Part shown: in pieces, positions 7,667 to 17,111 of the stretch
Layout: each line of letters opens with the position of its first letter
How positions within the stretch are numbered: the stretch's first letter is position 1
Source of the DNA: ENR-C20 sp942493145
Lineage (GTDB): Bacteria > Bacillota > Clostridia > Acetivibrionales > DTU013
NCBI GenBank assembly: GCA_942493145.1
Contig: OW818679.1
Location: forward strand, 1,922,001-1,986,000
Length of the DNA stretch: 64,000 nucleotides
Direction of reading: 5' to 3'
Made by a program: the position numbers and the translations under genes
Notes under the pieces: generated by a model
The model's database searches: none
What the model was told of the DNA's origin: nothing
Seen by the model: only the letters and a program-made list of their open reading frames with translations

Positions 7667-8029
7667 ATGGACATAATCAAGGCAATTGAACAGGAACAGT
7701 TAAGAAGCGATTTGCCTGTTGTCAGCATAGGAGACTATGTAAAGGTACATCTTAAGGTTAAAGAAGGAACCAGAGAGAGAATTCAGATATTTGAAGGCAC
7801 CGTAATAGCAAAAAAAGGCGCCGGACTCAAGGAAACCTTTACAGTAAGAAGAGTATCGTATGGTGTAGGTGTGGAGAGAATCCTGCCTGTGCATTCTCCC
7901 AAGATTGACAAGATAGAGATCGTAAGAAAAGGTAAGATCAGAAGGGCCAAGCTTTATTACCTGCGTGACAGGGTCGGCAAGGCTGCTAAAGTAAAGGAAA
8001 GACTTGAAATCAAAGTGGATAAAGTTTAG
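7667..8029 (+). CDS. rplS: Large ribosomal subunit protein bL19
   Basis: 120 residues, the standard L19 length. Typical segments are 'MDIIKAIEQEQLRSDLPVV', 'GDYVKVHLKVKEGTRERIQ', 'FEGTVIAKKGAG', 'FTVRRVSYGVGVERILPVHS' and 'RRAKLYYLRDRVGKAAKVKE'. L19 sits at the 30S-50S interface. The start at 7667 has GGAGGA 8 bases upstream; a longer frame from 7622 runs through the leader and lacks a site. It leads the rplS-lepB-rbgA-rnhB cluster. Confidence 0.97.
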   Translation: MDIIKAIEQEQLRSDLPVVSIGDYVKVHLKVKEGTRERIQIFEGTVIAKKGAGLKETFTVRRVSYGVGVERILPVHSPKIDKIEIVRKGKIRRAKLYYLRDRVGKAAKVKERLEIKVDKV

Positions 8030-8030
8030 T

Positions 8031-8060
8031 ATAAAAGGGACGGTAAAACGTCCCTTTTAT
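8031..8060 (+). terminator. Hairpin after rplS
   Basis: A 12-bp perfect stem (ATAAAAGGGACG with its complement CGTCCCTTTTAT) closes a 6-base loop. Only a TTTTAT tract is present, so read-through into lepB is likely; it may attenuate rather than end transcription. Confidence 0.6.
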
Positions 8061-8097
8061 ATTGCGGAAATACATAACAGTAAATTATAGAGGTGTT

Positions 8098-8709
8098 ATG
8101 GAAGAAACAAAAAAAACGTTTTATTTCATAGAAGTCTGGCAGTGGTTGCAAGCTATACTTCTGGCGGTTGTGATTGCCCTGCTTATAAGGGGATTTGTCT
8201 TTGAACCGGTATATGTGGACGGAGAGTCCATGGAAAACACATTGTCTACCTCCCAGAGACTCATCGTTTACAAACTGGGCTATTACTTCAATACTCCCCA
8301 AAAAGGTGATATTGTAGTTCTTCAATATCAGGAAGGTATAACTTCGCGGATTCCTGTAATAAAAGATTTTCCGATTTTTAAAAAAGCAATAACATCATTA
8401 AGCGAAGTGGATTATATAAAGAGGGTAATAGCGGTACCCGGCGATACACTTGATATTAACGACGATGGTTATGTATATATTAATGGTATTAAGATTGATG
8501 AGCCATATGTAAAGACACAGGGACAAACTTATGCTTCTTCTGCAGAATTACCCGAAACAGTTCCGCCGGGCTACGTTTTTGTCATGGGCGACAACAGGCA
8601 AAACAGCAGGGACAGCAGGCAGATTGGGCTGATTGGGTATGACAGGATAAAAGGAAAGGCAATAATAAGGGTATGGCCGATAAGTGAAATCGGCAGTATT
8701 TATAAATAA
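8098..8709 (+). CDS. lepB: Signal peptidase I
   Basis: 203 residues. One N-terminal transmembrane segment (about 14-32) is followed by the catalytic domain. The nucleophile is Ser44 in 'DGESMENTL', the general base is the Lys near 108 in 'DYIKRVIAVPGDT', and 'MGDNRQNSRDSR' is the conserved box E. It cleaves signal peptides from exported preproteins on the outer membrane face. ATG 8098 has an AGAGG site close by; an in-frame TTG at 8062 lies in the terminator region and is less likely. Confidence 0.92.
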   Translation: MEETKKTFYFIEVWQWLQAILLAVVIALLIRGFVFEPVYVDGESMENTLSTSQRLIVYKLGYYFNTPQKGDIVVLQYQEGITSRIPVIKDFPIFKKAITSLSEVDYIKRVIAVPGDTLDINDDGYVYINGIKIDEPYVKTQGQTYASSAELPETVPPGYVFVMGDNRQNSRDSRQIGLIGYDRIKGKAIIRVWPISEIGSIYK

Positions 8710-8727
8710 CGAACAGGCGGGTTTATC

Positions 8728-9576
8728 ATGAATATACAATGGTTTCCAGGACATATGGCTAAAACCAGGAGGCTTTTATCAGAAAATCTTAAAATGGTCG
8801 ATGTGGTTATAGAGTTACTGGATGCAAGGATACCCCTTAGCAGTAGAAATCCCGAAATAGACAATATATTAGGTACAAAACCGCGTATCATCGCGATGAA
8901 CAAAGCCGATCTTGCAGACGAAGCCATATCTGTTGAATGGGCTAAATGGTATGCAGAAAAAGGATTACCGGTCATATTCATCGACAGTATCAAAGGTACG
9001 GGCTACAATAAGCTTCGTGCGAATATGAAGAGCATGATGAAGGACAGAATTGAGCGTGATAAGCTCAAAGGGAGAATTTTCAGGCCAATCAGAACTATGG
9101 TGGTCGGTATACCAAATGTGGGGAAGTCTTCCTTCATCAACAAGATAACCGGAAGAGCAAACGCAGTTACCGGTGACAAACCTGGGGTTACCAGGGGAAA
9201 GCAATGGATCAGGGTAAATGAAGAGATTGAATTGCTGGATACTCCAGGAATTCTATGGCCTAAATTTGAAGATAAGCAGATAGCCTTCAATCTCGCATTT
9301 ACAGGCGCCATAAAGGATGATATCCTCGATAAGGTTGAGCTTGCTGCTGCCCTTATGGAGAAGCTAAAAGAGACATATCCTGAAAGGCTGGCAGAAAGGT
9401 TCAAACTTCAGACACTTGAGGATAAGACCGGCTTGATTCTGCTTGAAACAGCCGGGAAAAACAGGGGATGCATCATATCCGGCGGCATGATTGATATGCA
9501 GAGAATAGCAGCCATCCTGCTGGATGAATTCCGGGGTGGCAAGATTGGAAAAATCAGTCTCGAAAGACCAATGTGA
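8728..9576 (+). CDS. rbgA: Ribosome biogenesis GTPase YlqF/RbgA
   Basis: 282 residues. The GTPase motifs are in circularly permuted order: G4 'NKADL' near 57, then G1 'GIPNVGKSSF' near 126, then G3 'DTPG' near 171. The start 'MNIQWFPGHMAKTRR' is diagnostic. RbgA acts late in 50S subunit assembly. It lies between lepB and rnhB as in other Firmicutes and its stop overlaps the region just before the rnhB start. Confidence 0.95.
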   Translation: MNIQWFPGHMAKTRRLLSENLKMVDVVIELLDARIPLSSRNPEIDNILGTKPRIIAMNKADLADEAISVEWAKWYAEKGLPVIFIDSIKGTGYNKLRANMKSMMKDRIERDKLKGRIFRPIRTMVVGIPNVGKSSFINKITGRANAVTGDKPGVTRGKQWIRVNEEIELLDTPGILWPKFEDKQIAFNLAFTGAIKDDILDKVELAAALMEKLKETYPERLAERFKLQTLEDKTGLILLETAGKNRGCIISGGMIDMQRIAAILLDEFRGGKIGKISLERPM

Positions 9577-9587
9577 GGTTGTTGAAA

Positions 9588-10238
9588 ATGTCAGAAAATG
9601 ATCCCAGGTTATCAAAGCTTGAAAAAGAATTAAAGCGGTTAGAAGAAATGAGTCGTTATGAGACTGAAGCATTCGCTACAGGTATACGACTGATAGGCGG
9701 AATAGACGAGGCAGGCCGTGGACCACTTGCAGGGCCTGTTGTTGCAGCATGTGCAATCCTTCCAGAAAATGTTTTCATAAAGGGACTGAATGATTCCAAA
9801 AAGCTATCTGCCATTGTTCGGGACCGGCTTTACGATGAGATAATGGAGAAGGCCATTTCAATTGGTGTTGGGATAGTAGACGAAAAATGTATTGATGAGA
9901 TAAATATACTTAATGCTACAAAGAAAGCTATGAGGATTGCCATTGAAAAGGTAAAGCCAGTTCCTGAGTTACTTTTGATCGATGCAGTCAGGCTTGAGGA
10001 AGTGGATATCCAACAGCTTCCTATAATAAAAGGGGATTCACTCAGCATTTCTATAGCAGCAGCTTCAATAATTGCAAAAGTGACCAGGGACAGGATGATT
10101 GAAGGGCTGGACGAACAATATCCTGAATATGGTTTTAAAAAACATAAGGGCTATGGCACCAAAGAACACATAGATGCTATTAAAAAATTCGGTTTATGTC
10201 CGATACATAGAATAAGCTTTACAAAAAATTTCGTTTGA
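9588..10238 (+). CDS. rnhB: Ribonuclease HII
   Basis: 216 residues. Catalytic acids lie in 'GGIDEAGRGPLAGPVVAA' (Asp40, Glu41), 'ELLLIDAV' and the later 'SIIAKVTRDR'. RNase HII nicks RNA in RNA-DNA hybrids and removes misincorporated ribonucleotides. A GTG at 9573 is in frame and overlaps the rbgA stop, but the GAGG site is best spaced for ATG 9588. Confidence 0.93.
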   Translation: MSENDPRLSKLEKELKRLEEMSRYETEAFATGIRLIGGIDEAGRGPLAGPVVAACAILPENVFIKGLNDSKKLSAIVRDRLYDEIMEKAISIGVGIVDEKCIDEINILNATKKAMRIAIEKVKPVPELLLIDAVRLEEVDIQQLPIIKGDSLSISIAAASIIAKVTRDRMIEGLDEQYPEYGFKKHKGYGTKEHIDAIKKFGLCPIHRISFTKNFV

Positions 10239-10274
10239 TCGAATGCAATATACACAGCATAAGGGGCTGGAATA

Positions 10275-12266
10275 ATGCGTATAGATGGATTTATTAACGC
10301 ACAGGCGTCTACGGGGAAAAATGTACCGGATATTCTGGAAAAACTGAACACGGGGGATGTACTTAAGGCAAGAGTAGTGGAAGCGTCTTCTGATGAAGTG
10401 CTGCTTAAACTTTCGGACGGCAGCCTGATGCGCGCGTCGTTGGCCTCGGACATAGGAGCAAAGGCGGGAGATGTACTGACTCTTGCCATGACAGGGAGGA
10501 ACGATGGAAGCATCCTCCTTGAAACTGTAAAAACAAATGGGACTGATTCAGTTGCAAGTACTAAAGATCAACTGGGTAAGCTGCTTTTGAGCATCAATAT
10601 AACACCGGATGAGAAGAATCTTGAAATAGCCGGAGAGTTCAAGCTGGCAGGTACCTCACCATCTAAAGAAATGTTCGAAACAGCAAAGTCATTGTTGGGA
10701 AAATTCAGTTCCATTTCAACTGATAAGGCTGTTTACATATCAATAAAAGGTATAGATTATATAAGCGGCAAAATGGACACAATCTCCCAGATGCTTGAAG
10801 GTCGTCTAAAACTGGGAAATCAACTCGATAATCTTCAGAATTCGATAAATAAAATCATAACTGCCACAAACCAAGCTGGGACGGCAACTCTGGCTTCAGT
10901 GAAGGATCAGGTTGGAACGACAGCACAAACATTAACGGACGGTAAAATGGCAACGGCATCACAACAAACGATTCCAGCACAACAGACAGCAACAGCGCAG
11001 CAAACAGCAACAGCGCAGCAAGCAGCAACAGCGCAGCAAACAGCATCGGCGCAGCAATCGTCTCCGGAACAAAAGCCATTATCTACAAAACAGCCAATAA
11101 CAAATCAACAAACGACAACTACTCAGCAGGGCTTGGGGATGCAGCCAGGTAACGCCTCACAACAGTTGCAGGGTAACACCCAGGTCATTCAGGCACAAGG
11201 CCAGACGCAGGCACTAAGCCAGACTCTGGCTCAATCGCAAGCACATACGCAGGCCGAAGGCCTGACCCAAGGTCAAGCGCAAGCTCAAGGCCAAGCACAA
11301 CTTCAAGCACAATCTCAAATTCAAATACAAGATCAAACTCAAGGACAGACTCAGATTCAGGGTCAGAATCAGGCTGTGCCTCAAACCCAGGCCCAGGTTC
11401 AATCCCAGGTTCAATCTCAGGTTCAATCCCAAATTCTTTCAAATGATCAAGCTCAGACTGACGATCAGAAACAAACTCAAACACAGGTGCAGAGCCAGGT
11501 ACAGCCTTCTTCCCAAAGTGGGAAAAATAACCCGAATACTACAACAGCATTCACTTCCTCAACAGCAGCTATACCAGGCTCTGAAGGAAACATATTAATC
11601 GGAACAATTTCAGAACAACTGGAACAAGGCTCAAAAGAGCTGGAGAAATTCAAGGATTCATTCAATAATCTTTTCATACATACCGCTTCGACTGATGCTG
11701 AAAAACTCAAGACAGAGCTGGACGTAAAAAACCTCTATAAAAATATCATTGACAGGCTGGAAACCATAAAGGCAAATATTGAAACAGCTGCATCACCAAT
11801 TGAAGGAAATATATCCAGGCAGATAGAAAGAATCGAAGACGGTTTCAGACTTATGAATCAGATAAACAACACGAGCATATACCTGCAGTTTCCAGTCAAT
11901 ATTTCCGGCTATAATTCTACGGCTGAACTTTATATTTTTAAAAGGGAAGGTAAAAAGAAAGCAATTGATCCAAACAACGCCGTAATGTTGATATCACTTG
12001 ATACTGAAAATATCGGCCGTATTGATTCCATAGTTGATGTAAAAGGAAAGAATGTAAGCGTAAATTTCCGTGCTGCTGAACAGAACGTTGTCGAATTCAT
12101 CAGAACTAATTTTAAAGAGCTTTATAACAGCCTCATGGATGCGGGATACAGGCTTGTTGATATGAAATGCAGACTTGCTGAAGAAGAGGTAACCCCGGTC
12201 AATGCTCAAAGGATTGCGTTGGATGGTATAGACATCAATAAAGGAACAATTGATTTTAAGATATAA
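10275..12266 (+). CDS. FliK-like protein with long Gln-rich linker (YlqG position)
   Basis: 663 residues in three parts. An N-terminal beta-rich domain (1 to about 190), a low-complexity Gln/Thr/Ala linker (about 200-415) and a conserved C-terminal domain (about 440-663) with 'YNSTAELYIFKREGKKK' and 'VNFRAAEQNVVEFIRTNFK'. The C-terminal part resembles the flagellar hook-length control domain, and the location between rnhB and an FlhB C-terminal-like gene matches Bacillus ylqG. FliK measures hook length and triggers the FlhB switch. No flagellar genes are nearby. Function is inferred from architecture and position. Confidence 0.6.
   Translation: MRIDGFINAQASTGKNVPDILEKLNTGDVLKARVVEASSDEVLLKLSDGSLMRASLASDIGAKAGDVLTLAMTGRNDGSILLETVKTNGTDSVASTKDQLGKLLLSINITPDEKNLEIAGEFKLAGTSPSKEMFETAKSLLGKFSSISTDKAVYISIKGIDYISGKMDTISQMLEGRLKLGNQLDNLQNSINKIITATNQAGTATLASVKDQVGTTAQTLTDGKMATASQQTIPAQQTATAQQTATAQQAATAQQTASAQQSSPEQKPLSTKQPITNQQTTTTQQGLGMQPGNASQQLQGNTQVIQAQGQTQALSQTLAQSQAHTQAEGLTQGQAQAQGQAQLQAQSQIQIQDQTQGQTQIQGQNQAVPQTQAQVQSQVQSQVQSQILSNDQAQTDDQKQTQTQVQSQVQPSSQSGKNNPNTTTAFTSSTAAIPGSEGNILIGTISEQLEQGSKELEKFKDSFNNLFIHTASTDAEKLKTELDVKNLYKNIIDRLETIKANIETAASPIEGNISRQIERIEDGFRLMNQINNTSIYLQFPVNISGYNSTAELYIFKREGKKKAIDPNNAVMLISLDTENIGRIDSIVDVKGKNVSVNFRAAEQNVVEFIRTNFKELYNSLMDAGYRLVDMKCRLAEEEVTPVNAQRIALDGIDINKGTIDFKI
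10975..11060. repeat. 18-bp coding repeats (Thr-Ala-Gln-Gln type)
   Basis: Within the FliK-like gene, a unit close to ACAGCAACAGCGCAGCAA recurs about four to five times, coding hexapeptides such as TATAQQ. Less regular QAQ/QSQ repeats continue to about 11500. The pattern suggests expansion by slippage, with unit length a multiple of three. Confidence 0.85.
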
Positions 12267-12277
12267 GGAAGGTCCTT

Positions 12278-12589
12278 ATGGATAACAAAAAACCTAAAAA
12301 AGTTAAAGAAGCAGCTGCGTTGCGATATTCACCTGAAAATAACAAGGCACCTATGCTAGTTGCCATGGGCAAGGGAGAGGTTGCCGAGAATATAATTGAA
12401 AAAGCACGAGAAAGTAATATTCCAGTTTATCAGGATGAAAACCTTGCTCATTCCCTTAATATGTTGAGGCTCGGAGATGAAATCCCGGCAGAGCTATATG
12501 GTGTTGTGGCTGAGATATTGGTCTTCGTTAGTAAAATGGACAGCAAATTTGAGGAAAAATATGGAAAAGCAGGAAAGCAAAAAGATTAA
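12278..12589 (+). CDS. FlhB C-terminal-domain-like protein (YlqH)
   Basis: 103 residues that match only the cytoplasmic C-terminal half of FlhB-type export switch proteins: 'AAALRYSPENNKAPMLVAMG', 'IPVYQDENLAHSLNML' and 'YGVVAEILVFV'. In FlhB this segment begins right after the self-cleaving NPTH loop; that loop is absent here, so the protein looks like a pre-cut FlhB_CC. It starts 12 bases after the FliK-like gene and overlaps yraN by 29 bases. The pair probably works together, but the role of YlqG/YlqH is unknown. Confidence 0.8.
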   Translation: MDNKKPKKVKEAAALRYSPENNKAPMLVAMGKGEVAENIIEKARESNIPVYQDENLAHSLNMLRLGDEIPAELYGVVAEILVFVSKMDSKFEEKYGKAGKQKD

Positions 12590-12956
12590 TTACAAGCTGG
12601 TTATAGGAAAACAGGGTGAGGAAATTGCCGTTTCGTTCCTCGTGAAGAATGGCTACAGGTTACTTGACAGGAATTATAGGGCAGGCAGGCTTGGGGAAAT
12701 AGATATTGTAGCATCAGAAGATGAATATATATGCTTTATTGAAGTCAAAACAAGGACTGGATCACACTTCGGCACACCTTCGGAATCCGTCGGCATAAAG
12801 AAGCAGATGAAGCTCAGGACGTTGGCATGGGCTTATCTTAAGCAACACGGGTTGAAAGACAGGTTTATGAGGTTTGATATTGTGGAAGTTATCGTTCAGC
12901 AGGAAAAAGATAAATTTGTAGCTACAGATATTAATTTGATCAAAAATGCATTTTGA
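12561..12956 (+). CDS. yraN: YraN/UPF0102 family nuclease-fold protein
   Basis: 131 residues with 'GKQGEEIAVSFL', 'GEIDIVASE' and 'FIEVKTRTGSHFG'. These give the Glu, Asp and Glu-x-Lys arrangement of a PD-(D/E)xK nuclease-like core. Function is not established for the family. A GAGG site lies 6 bases before ATG 12561, inside the previous gene. Confidence 0.9.
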   Translation: MEKQESKKINYKLVIGKQGEEIAVSFLVKNGYRLLDRNYRAGRLGEIDIVASEDEYICFIEVKTRTGSHFGTPSESVGIKKQMKLRTLAWAYLKQHGLKDRFMRFDIVEVIVQQEKDKFVATDINLIKNAF

Positions 12957-12972
12957 TAGGGGAATGAATGAA

Positions 12973-13911
12973 ATGATAGTATTTGATGCCCATTGCGACA
13001 CAGCGTTGAGGCTTTTTGAAGATAAAAAAGATTTATTGAATTCTGATTGCCATGTCGATTTAACGCGGATGAAAAAAGCAGGGAAGTTCGTTCAGACCTT
13101 TGCTTTATTCGTAGATCCATCTGCCAGCAAATCGGTAGAAATGCGCAAAGCATCAAACATATTGGATGAACTGTTGTGCCAGATTAATAGTTATGGCAAT
13201 GATATAGCACTATGCAGGAATCATGGCGAGATAATTGATACAATTGAAGCCGGTAAAGTTGCTGCTCTTATATCTATTGAAAATGGTGGTGCATTGCAGG
13301 GCGATATGGCAGCCCTCAGGAATTTTTTCAGGCTGGGCGTCAGAAGTATATGCCTTACCTGGAATAACAGGAATGAGATTGCCGATGGCGTGAAGGAAGC
13401 TATATCCGGAGGAGGGTTGACACCATTCGGACGAGATGTTGTGGCTGAGATGAACAGGCTGGGGATGCTGGTGGATATTTCACACATATCAGAAAAGGGA
13501 TTCTGGGATGTGATGGAGGTTTCAAAAGCACCGGTGATAGCTTCACATTCCAATGCATGGGTTGTTTGCGGACACAACAGGAATCTGAAGGATGATCAGA
13601 TAAATGCATTGAAATCAAAAGGCGGAGTCATCGGGATAAACCTGTATCCCTCTTTTCTTAATAACACAGGAAATGCCTCGGTAGAAGATGTAATTAAGCA
13701 TGTCGAATATATCTCAGCCTTGGCAGGCCCGGAATATATAGGATTGGGTGCTGATTTTGACGGAATTGAATCCACACCTGAAGATTTGAATGGTGTAGAA
13801 GACTTATACAGGATATTTGACAGACTTTCATCACTGAATTATTCGCAGAATTTCATAGAAGGTTTTGCAGGCGAAAACTTTTTAAGAGTTATCAAGGAAG
13901 TACTAAAGTAA
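12973..13911 (+). CDS. Membrane dipeptidase (peptidase M19)
   Basis: 312 residues of the renal dipeptidase family. Zinc ligands are in 'VFDAHCDTALRLF', 'ISIENGGAL', 'LVDISHISEKGFWDVM' and 'VIASHSNAWVV'; 'IGLGADFDG' is also conserved. These enzymes cleave dipeptides, including those with D-residues. Two in-frame ATGs occur (12964, 12973); the AGGGG site is better spaced for 12973. It closes the rplS-to-yraN gene run. Confidence 0.88.
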   Translation: MIVFDAHCDTALRLFEDKKDLLNSDCHVDLTRMKKAGKFVQTFALFVDPSASKSVEMRKASNILDELLCQINSYGNDIALCRNHGEIIDTIEAGKVAALISIENGGALQGDMAALRNFFRLGVRSICLTWNNRNEIADGVKEAISGGGLTPFGRDVVAEMNRLGMLVDISHISEKGFWDVMEVSKAPVIASHSNAWVVCGHNRNLKDDQINALKSKGGVIGINLYPSFLNNTGNASVEDVIKHVEYISALAGPEYIGLGADFDGIESTPEDLNGVEDLYRIFDRLSSLNYSQNFIEGFAGENFLRVIKEVLK

Positions 13912-14109
13912 AATATGTCTATTTTTAAATTCTAATTAAAATTCAAATTTGACATGCAAACTTTCACATCCTGCATTATGATGCAATTATTCATTGAAAA
14001 TAAAATATTTTTGAATTATTTTCATAATCAAGTTGCATAATACAATTCATTATATTAAAATGTACTATAATTAAGAGAATTTAAGTTAATTGTTACAGGA
14101 GGCTTTTTT

Positions 14110-15399
14110 ATGTCCGAATATACCCAAATGAGTCACGCTGAACTGCAGGAACGGTTGACTGCTTTAAATAAGAAGTACGATGAATTTGTTGCACAGAAGC
14201 TTAAGCTTGATATGTCCAGAGGAAGACCCTGCACTGAACAGCTGGACCTTTCGTCGGAAATGATGGATTTCCCAGGCAGCAAGGATAGCTTTAAAACGGC
14301 GGATGGTGGCCAGGATTGCAGGAATTATGGATTGGTGGACGGCATTCCCGAAGCAAAGGTACTGTTTGCAGCCATGCTGGAAGTTAGTCCTAAGGAAATC
14401 ATCATTGGCGGAAATTCCAGCCTTAACATGATGTATGATACCATTGTAAGAGCAATAACCAATGGTGTATACGGAAGTGAAAAGCCATGGGGGAAGCTGT
14501 CTGCAATTAAGTTCCTCTGCCCAAGCCCGGGATATGACAGGCATTTTGCCATCTGCGAAATGTTGAACATAGAGATGATCACTGTAGAAATGAACCAGGA
14601 CGGTCCTGACATGGATGCCGTTGAGGAACTGGTATCAAAGGACGAAGCTATAAAGGGGATATGGTGTACTCCCAAATACAGCAACCCCGATGGAATAACC
14701 TATTCGGACAGTGTTGTAGACAGGTTGGCTTCCATGAAGACTAAGGCAGGTGATTTCAGAATTTTCTGGGACAATGCCTATAACGTCCATCACCTTTCTG
14801 AAGATCAGGACAAACTTAAAGACATTATGAATGCATGCAGGGAAGCTGGAAATCCAGACCGGGTGTTCATTTTCAGCTCCACATCAAAGGTAACCTTCCC
14901 TGGTGCCGGTATTGCAATGATAGGAGCAAGTGAAAACAACATAAACTTTATAAGGAAACAGATATCAATCCAGACAATTGGGCCAGATAAGATAAATCAA
15001 CTGAGACATGTAAATTTTCTTAAGGATATGCAGGGGATAGAGGCTCAGATGAAAAAGCATGCAATTATACTTAAGCCGAAATTTGATATGGTGCTTGATA
15101 TATTGGAATCTGAGCTTGGAGGAAAAGGAATTGCAAACTGGAATAGCCCAAGAGGAGGTTATTTCATAAGCTTCAACACTATGGAGGGCTGTGCCGGGCC
15201 TTCTCTTGCCATGGCGGCAGCTGCAGGTGTAGTAATGACTCCCGCCGGGGCTACTTACCCATACGGTAAGGATCCCCATGACAGGAATATAAGGATAGCT
15301 CCTACACTTCCGCCAATTGCCGAACTTAAGAAGGCAATGGAACTGCTTTGTACCTGCGTTCAGATAGTTAGCATTAAAAATATACTAACTCTCTCTTGA
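14110..15399 (+). CDS. Class I aminotransferase (bacterial aspartate aminotransferase type)
   Basis: 429 residues of the PLP fold type I 'Asp_aminotransf' family. Key motifs are 'KLDMSRGRPC', 'NYGLVDGIPEAK', 'GGNSSLNMMYD', 'CTPKYSNPDG', 'FWDNAYNVHHL' and the Schiff-base lysine in 'SSTSKVTFPGAG'. The probable role is aspartate/alanine transamination with 2-oxoglutarate, from family knowledge. The start has AGGAGG 9 bases upstream. The upstream gap 13912-14109 is AT-rich, with no gene seen. Confidence 0.85.
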   Translation: MSEYTQMSHAELQERLTALNKKYDEFVAQKLKLDMSRGRPCTEQLDLSSEMMDFPGSKDSFKTADGGQDCRNYGLVDGIPEAKVLFAAMLEVSPKEIIIGGNSSLNMMYDTIVRAITNGVYGSEKPWGKLSAIKFLCPSPGYDRHFAICEMLNIEMITVEMNQDGPDMDAVEELVSKDEAIKGIWCTPKYSNPDGITYSDSVVDRLASMKTKAGDFRIFWDNAYNVHHLSEDQDKLKDIMNACREAGNPDRVFIFSSTSKVTFPGAGIAMIGASENNINFIRKQISIQTIGPDKINQLRHVNFLKDMQGIEAQMKKHAIILKPKFDMVLDILESELGGKGIANWNSPRGGYFISFNTMEGCAGPSLAMAAAAGVVMTPAGATYPYGKDPHDRNIRIAPTLPPIAELKKAMELLCTCVQIVSIKNILTLS

Positions 15400-15484
15400 T
15401 TTGAAGAAGGACCAGTAATATAATTGATGAGGGTTGAACTCCTATAAGATTGCAGCCCTGATCGATCTCATATTCATAAATTTG

Positions 15485-15519
15485 GCGAGTGATATTAAAA
15501 TATCCCTCGCACTTTTTTT
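15485..15519 (+). terminator. Rho-independent terminator of the aminotransferase gene
   Basis: GCGAG and CTCGC plus GATATT and AATATC form a stem with one mismatch and a short loop, followed by seven T residues. Confidence 0.85.
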
Positions 15520-15602
15520 GTTAGAAAGACAATGTTTTATATGGATATTTATTAAGTTGAACTGTATAATTGATATGTTAAAAGATTCCGGAGGTAAAGC
15601 GA

Positions 15603-17030
15603 TTGAAGAATGTTTATGAAAGTCCTTTCAATGCCAGATATGCCAGTAATGAAATGCAGCAGATATTTTCACCTGATATGAAGTTTAAAACCTGGAGAAG
15701 GCTCTGGATCGCATTAGCAGAGGCTGAAAAGGAACTTGGGCTGAATATAACCGAAGAACAGATTAATGAATTAAAGGAAAATGCTGAAAACATAAACTAT
15801 GAGGTAGCCGAGAAGAAAGAGAAGGAAGTACGTCATGACGTAATGTCGCATGTACATGCCTATGGAGAGCAGTGCCCTAATGCGAAAGGGATTATCCACC
15901 TTGGAGCCACATCCTGCTATGTTGGGGATAACACAGACCTGATAATAATGACAGAAGCACTGAAGCTTGTGAAGAGCAAACTTGTGACACTCATTTCAAA
16001 GCTTTCGGATTTTGCAATGGAATACAGGGATATGCCCACACTGGGCTTTACACATTACCAGCCGGCGCAGCTTGTAACGGTTGGTAAACGGGCATGCCTT
16101 TGGATACACGACCTTCTTATGGATATTGAGGATACAGAGTATTTATTATCCGGAATGAAGCTTCTGGGAAGTAAAGGTACGACTGGGACACAGGCCAGCT
16201 TTATGAGCCTTTTCAACGGAGACAATGAAAAAGTCCGCAAGCTTGATGTTTTGATAGCTGAAAAGATGGGATATGACAAGGTCTATCCTGTTTCTGGCCA
16301 GACATACTCCAGAAAACAGGACAGCAGGATACTGAACCTTCTTAGCAGCATAGCCCAGAGTGCTTACAAATTCAGCAATGATATACGGCTTCTGCAAAGT
16401 ATGAAGGAAATAGAAGAACCCTTTGAAGACAAGCAGATTGGCTCTTCAGCAATGGCATACAAAAGGAACCCAATGAGATCCGAAAGGATATCCTCCCTAG
16501 CCCGGTATGTGATTGTGGATGCCCTGAATCCTGCTATCACCGCGTCGACACAGTGGTTCGAAAGGACACTGGATGATTCGGCCAACAAGAGGATATGCAT
16601 ACCGGAAGGTTTTTTGGCAGTAGACGCAATCCTTAACATTTATATAAACGTAGCAGACGGCCTTGTGGTATATCCCAAGGTTATAGAAAAGCACGTTATG
16701 GAGGAACTTCCATTCATGGCCACTGAGAATATTATGATGGAGGCAGTGAAAAAGGGAGGGGACAGGCAGGAGATACATGAAAGAATAAGGACTCATTCAA
16801 TGGAAGCTGCCCGTCAGGTCAAGCAATTCGGAAATAAAAATGACCTTTTGGAGAGGATTGCAGAAGATGAGGCATTTGGGATGGACATTAAAGAGATACT
16901 TGCAGTAATGCAGCCCTCAAATTATACTGGAAGATCACTTCAGCAGGTCGAAGAATTCATTAGTGAAGATGTTACCCCTGTACTGAAAAGGTTGGGGGTC
17001 ACGGATATAAAGGTTGAATTGAAGGTATAA
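15603..17030 (+). CDS. purB: Adenylosuccinate lyase
   Basis: 475 residues of the fumarase/aspartase superfamily. The signature 'GSSAMAYKRNPMRSERI' carries the catalytic serine loop; 'HVHAYGEQCPNAKGIIHLGA' and 'PTLGFTHYQPAQLVTVGKR' supply active-site His residues. It releases fumarate in two steps of purine synthesis. The start is TTG 15603 with GGAGGT 7 bases upstream; no in-frame ATG is nearby. It stands apart from other pur genes. Confidence 0.95.
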   Translation: MKNVYESPFNARYASNEMQQIFSPDMKFKTWRRLWIALAEAEKELGLNITEEQINELKENAENINYEVAEKKEKEVRHDVMSHVHAYGEQCPNAKGIIHLGATSCYVGDNTDLIIMTEALKLVKSKLVTLISKLSDFAMEYRDMPTLGFTHYQPAQLVTVGKRACLWIHDLLMDIEDTEYLLSGMKLLGSKGTTGTQASFMSLFNGDNEKVRKLDVLIAEKMGYDKVYPVSGQTYSRKQDSRILNLLSSIAQSAYKFSNDIRLLQSMKEIEEPFEDKQIGSSAMAYKRNPMRSERISSLARYVIVDALNPAITASTQWFERTLDDSANKRICIPEGFLAVDAILNIYINVADGLVVYPKVIEKHVMEELPFMATENIMMEAVKKGGDRQEIHERIRTHSMEAARQVKQFGNKNDLLERIAEDEAFGMDIKEILAVMQPSNYTGRSLQQVEEFISEDVTPVLKRLGVTDIKVELKV

Positions 17031-17111
17031 ATAAAATTAACACTACTGACTCAATAGGGTGGGGAAGTCGTGTAATTAAATTAACATTCACATAGTAAAA
17101 TCTATATATTC

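Noticed and set aside
11185..11484. Minus-strand frames in the Gln-rich repeat region
   Set aside because: They arise from the biased codons of the repeat on the coding strand.
15434..15619. Small frame between the aminotransferase and purB
   Set aside because: It runs through a terminator hairpin and lacks a ribosome site.
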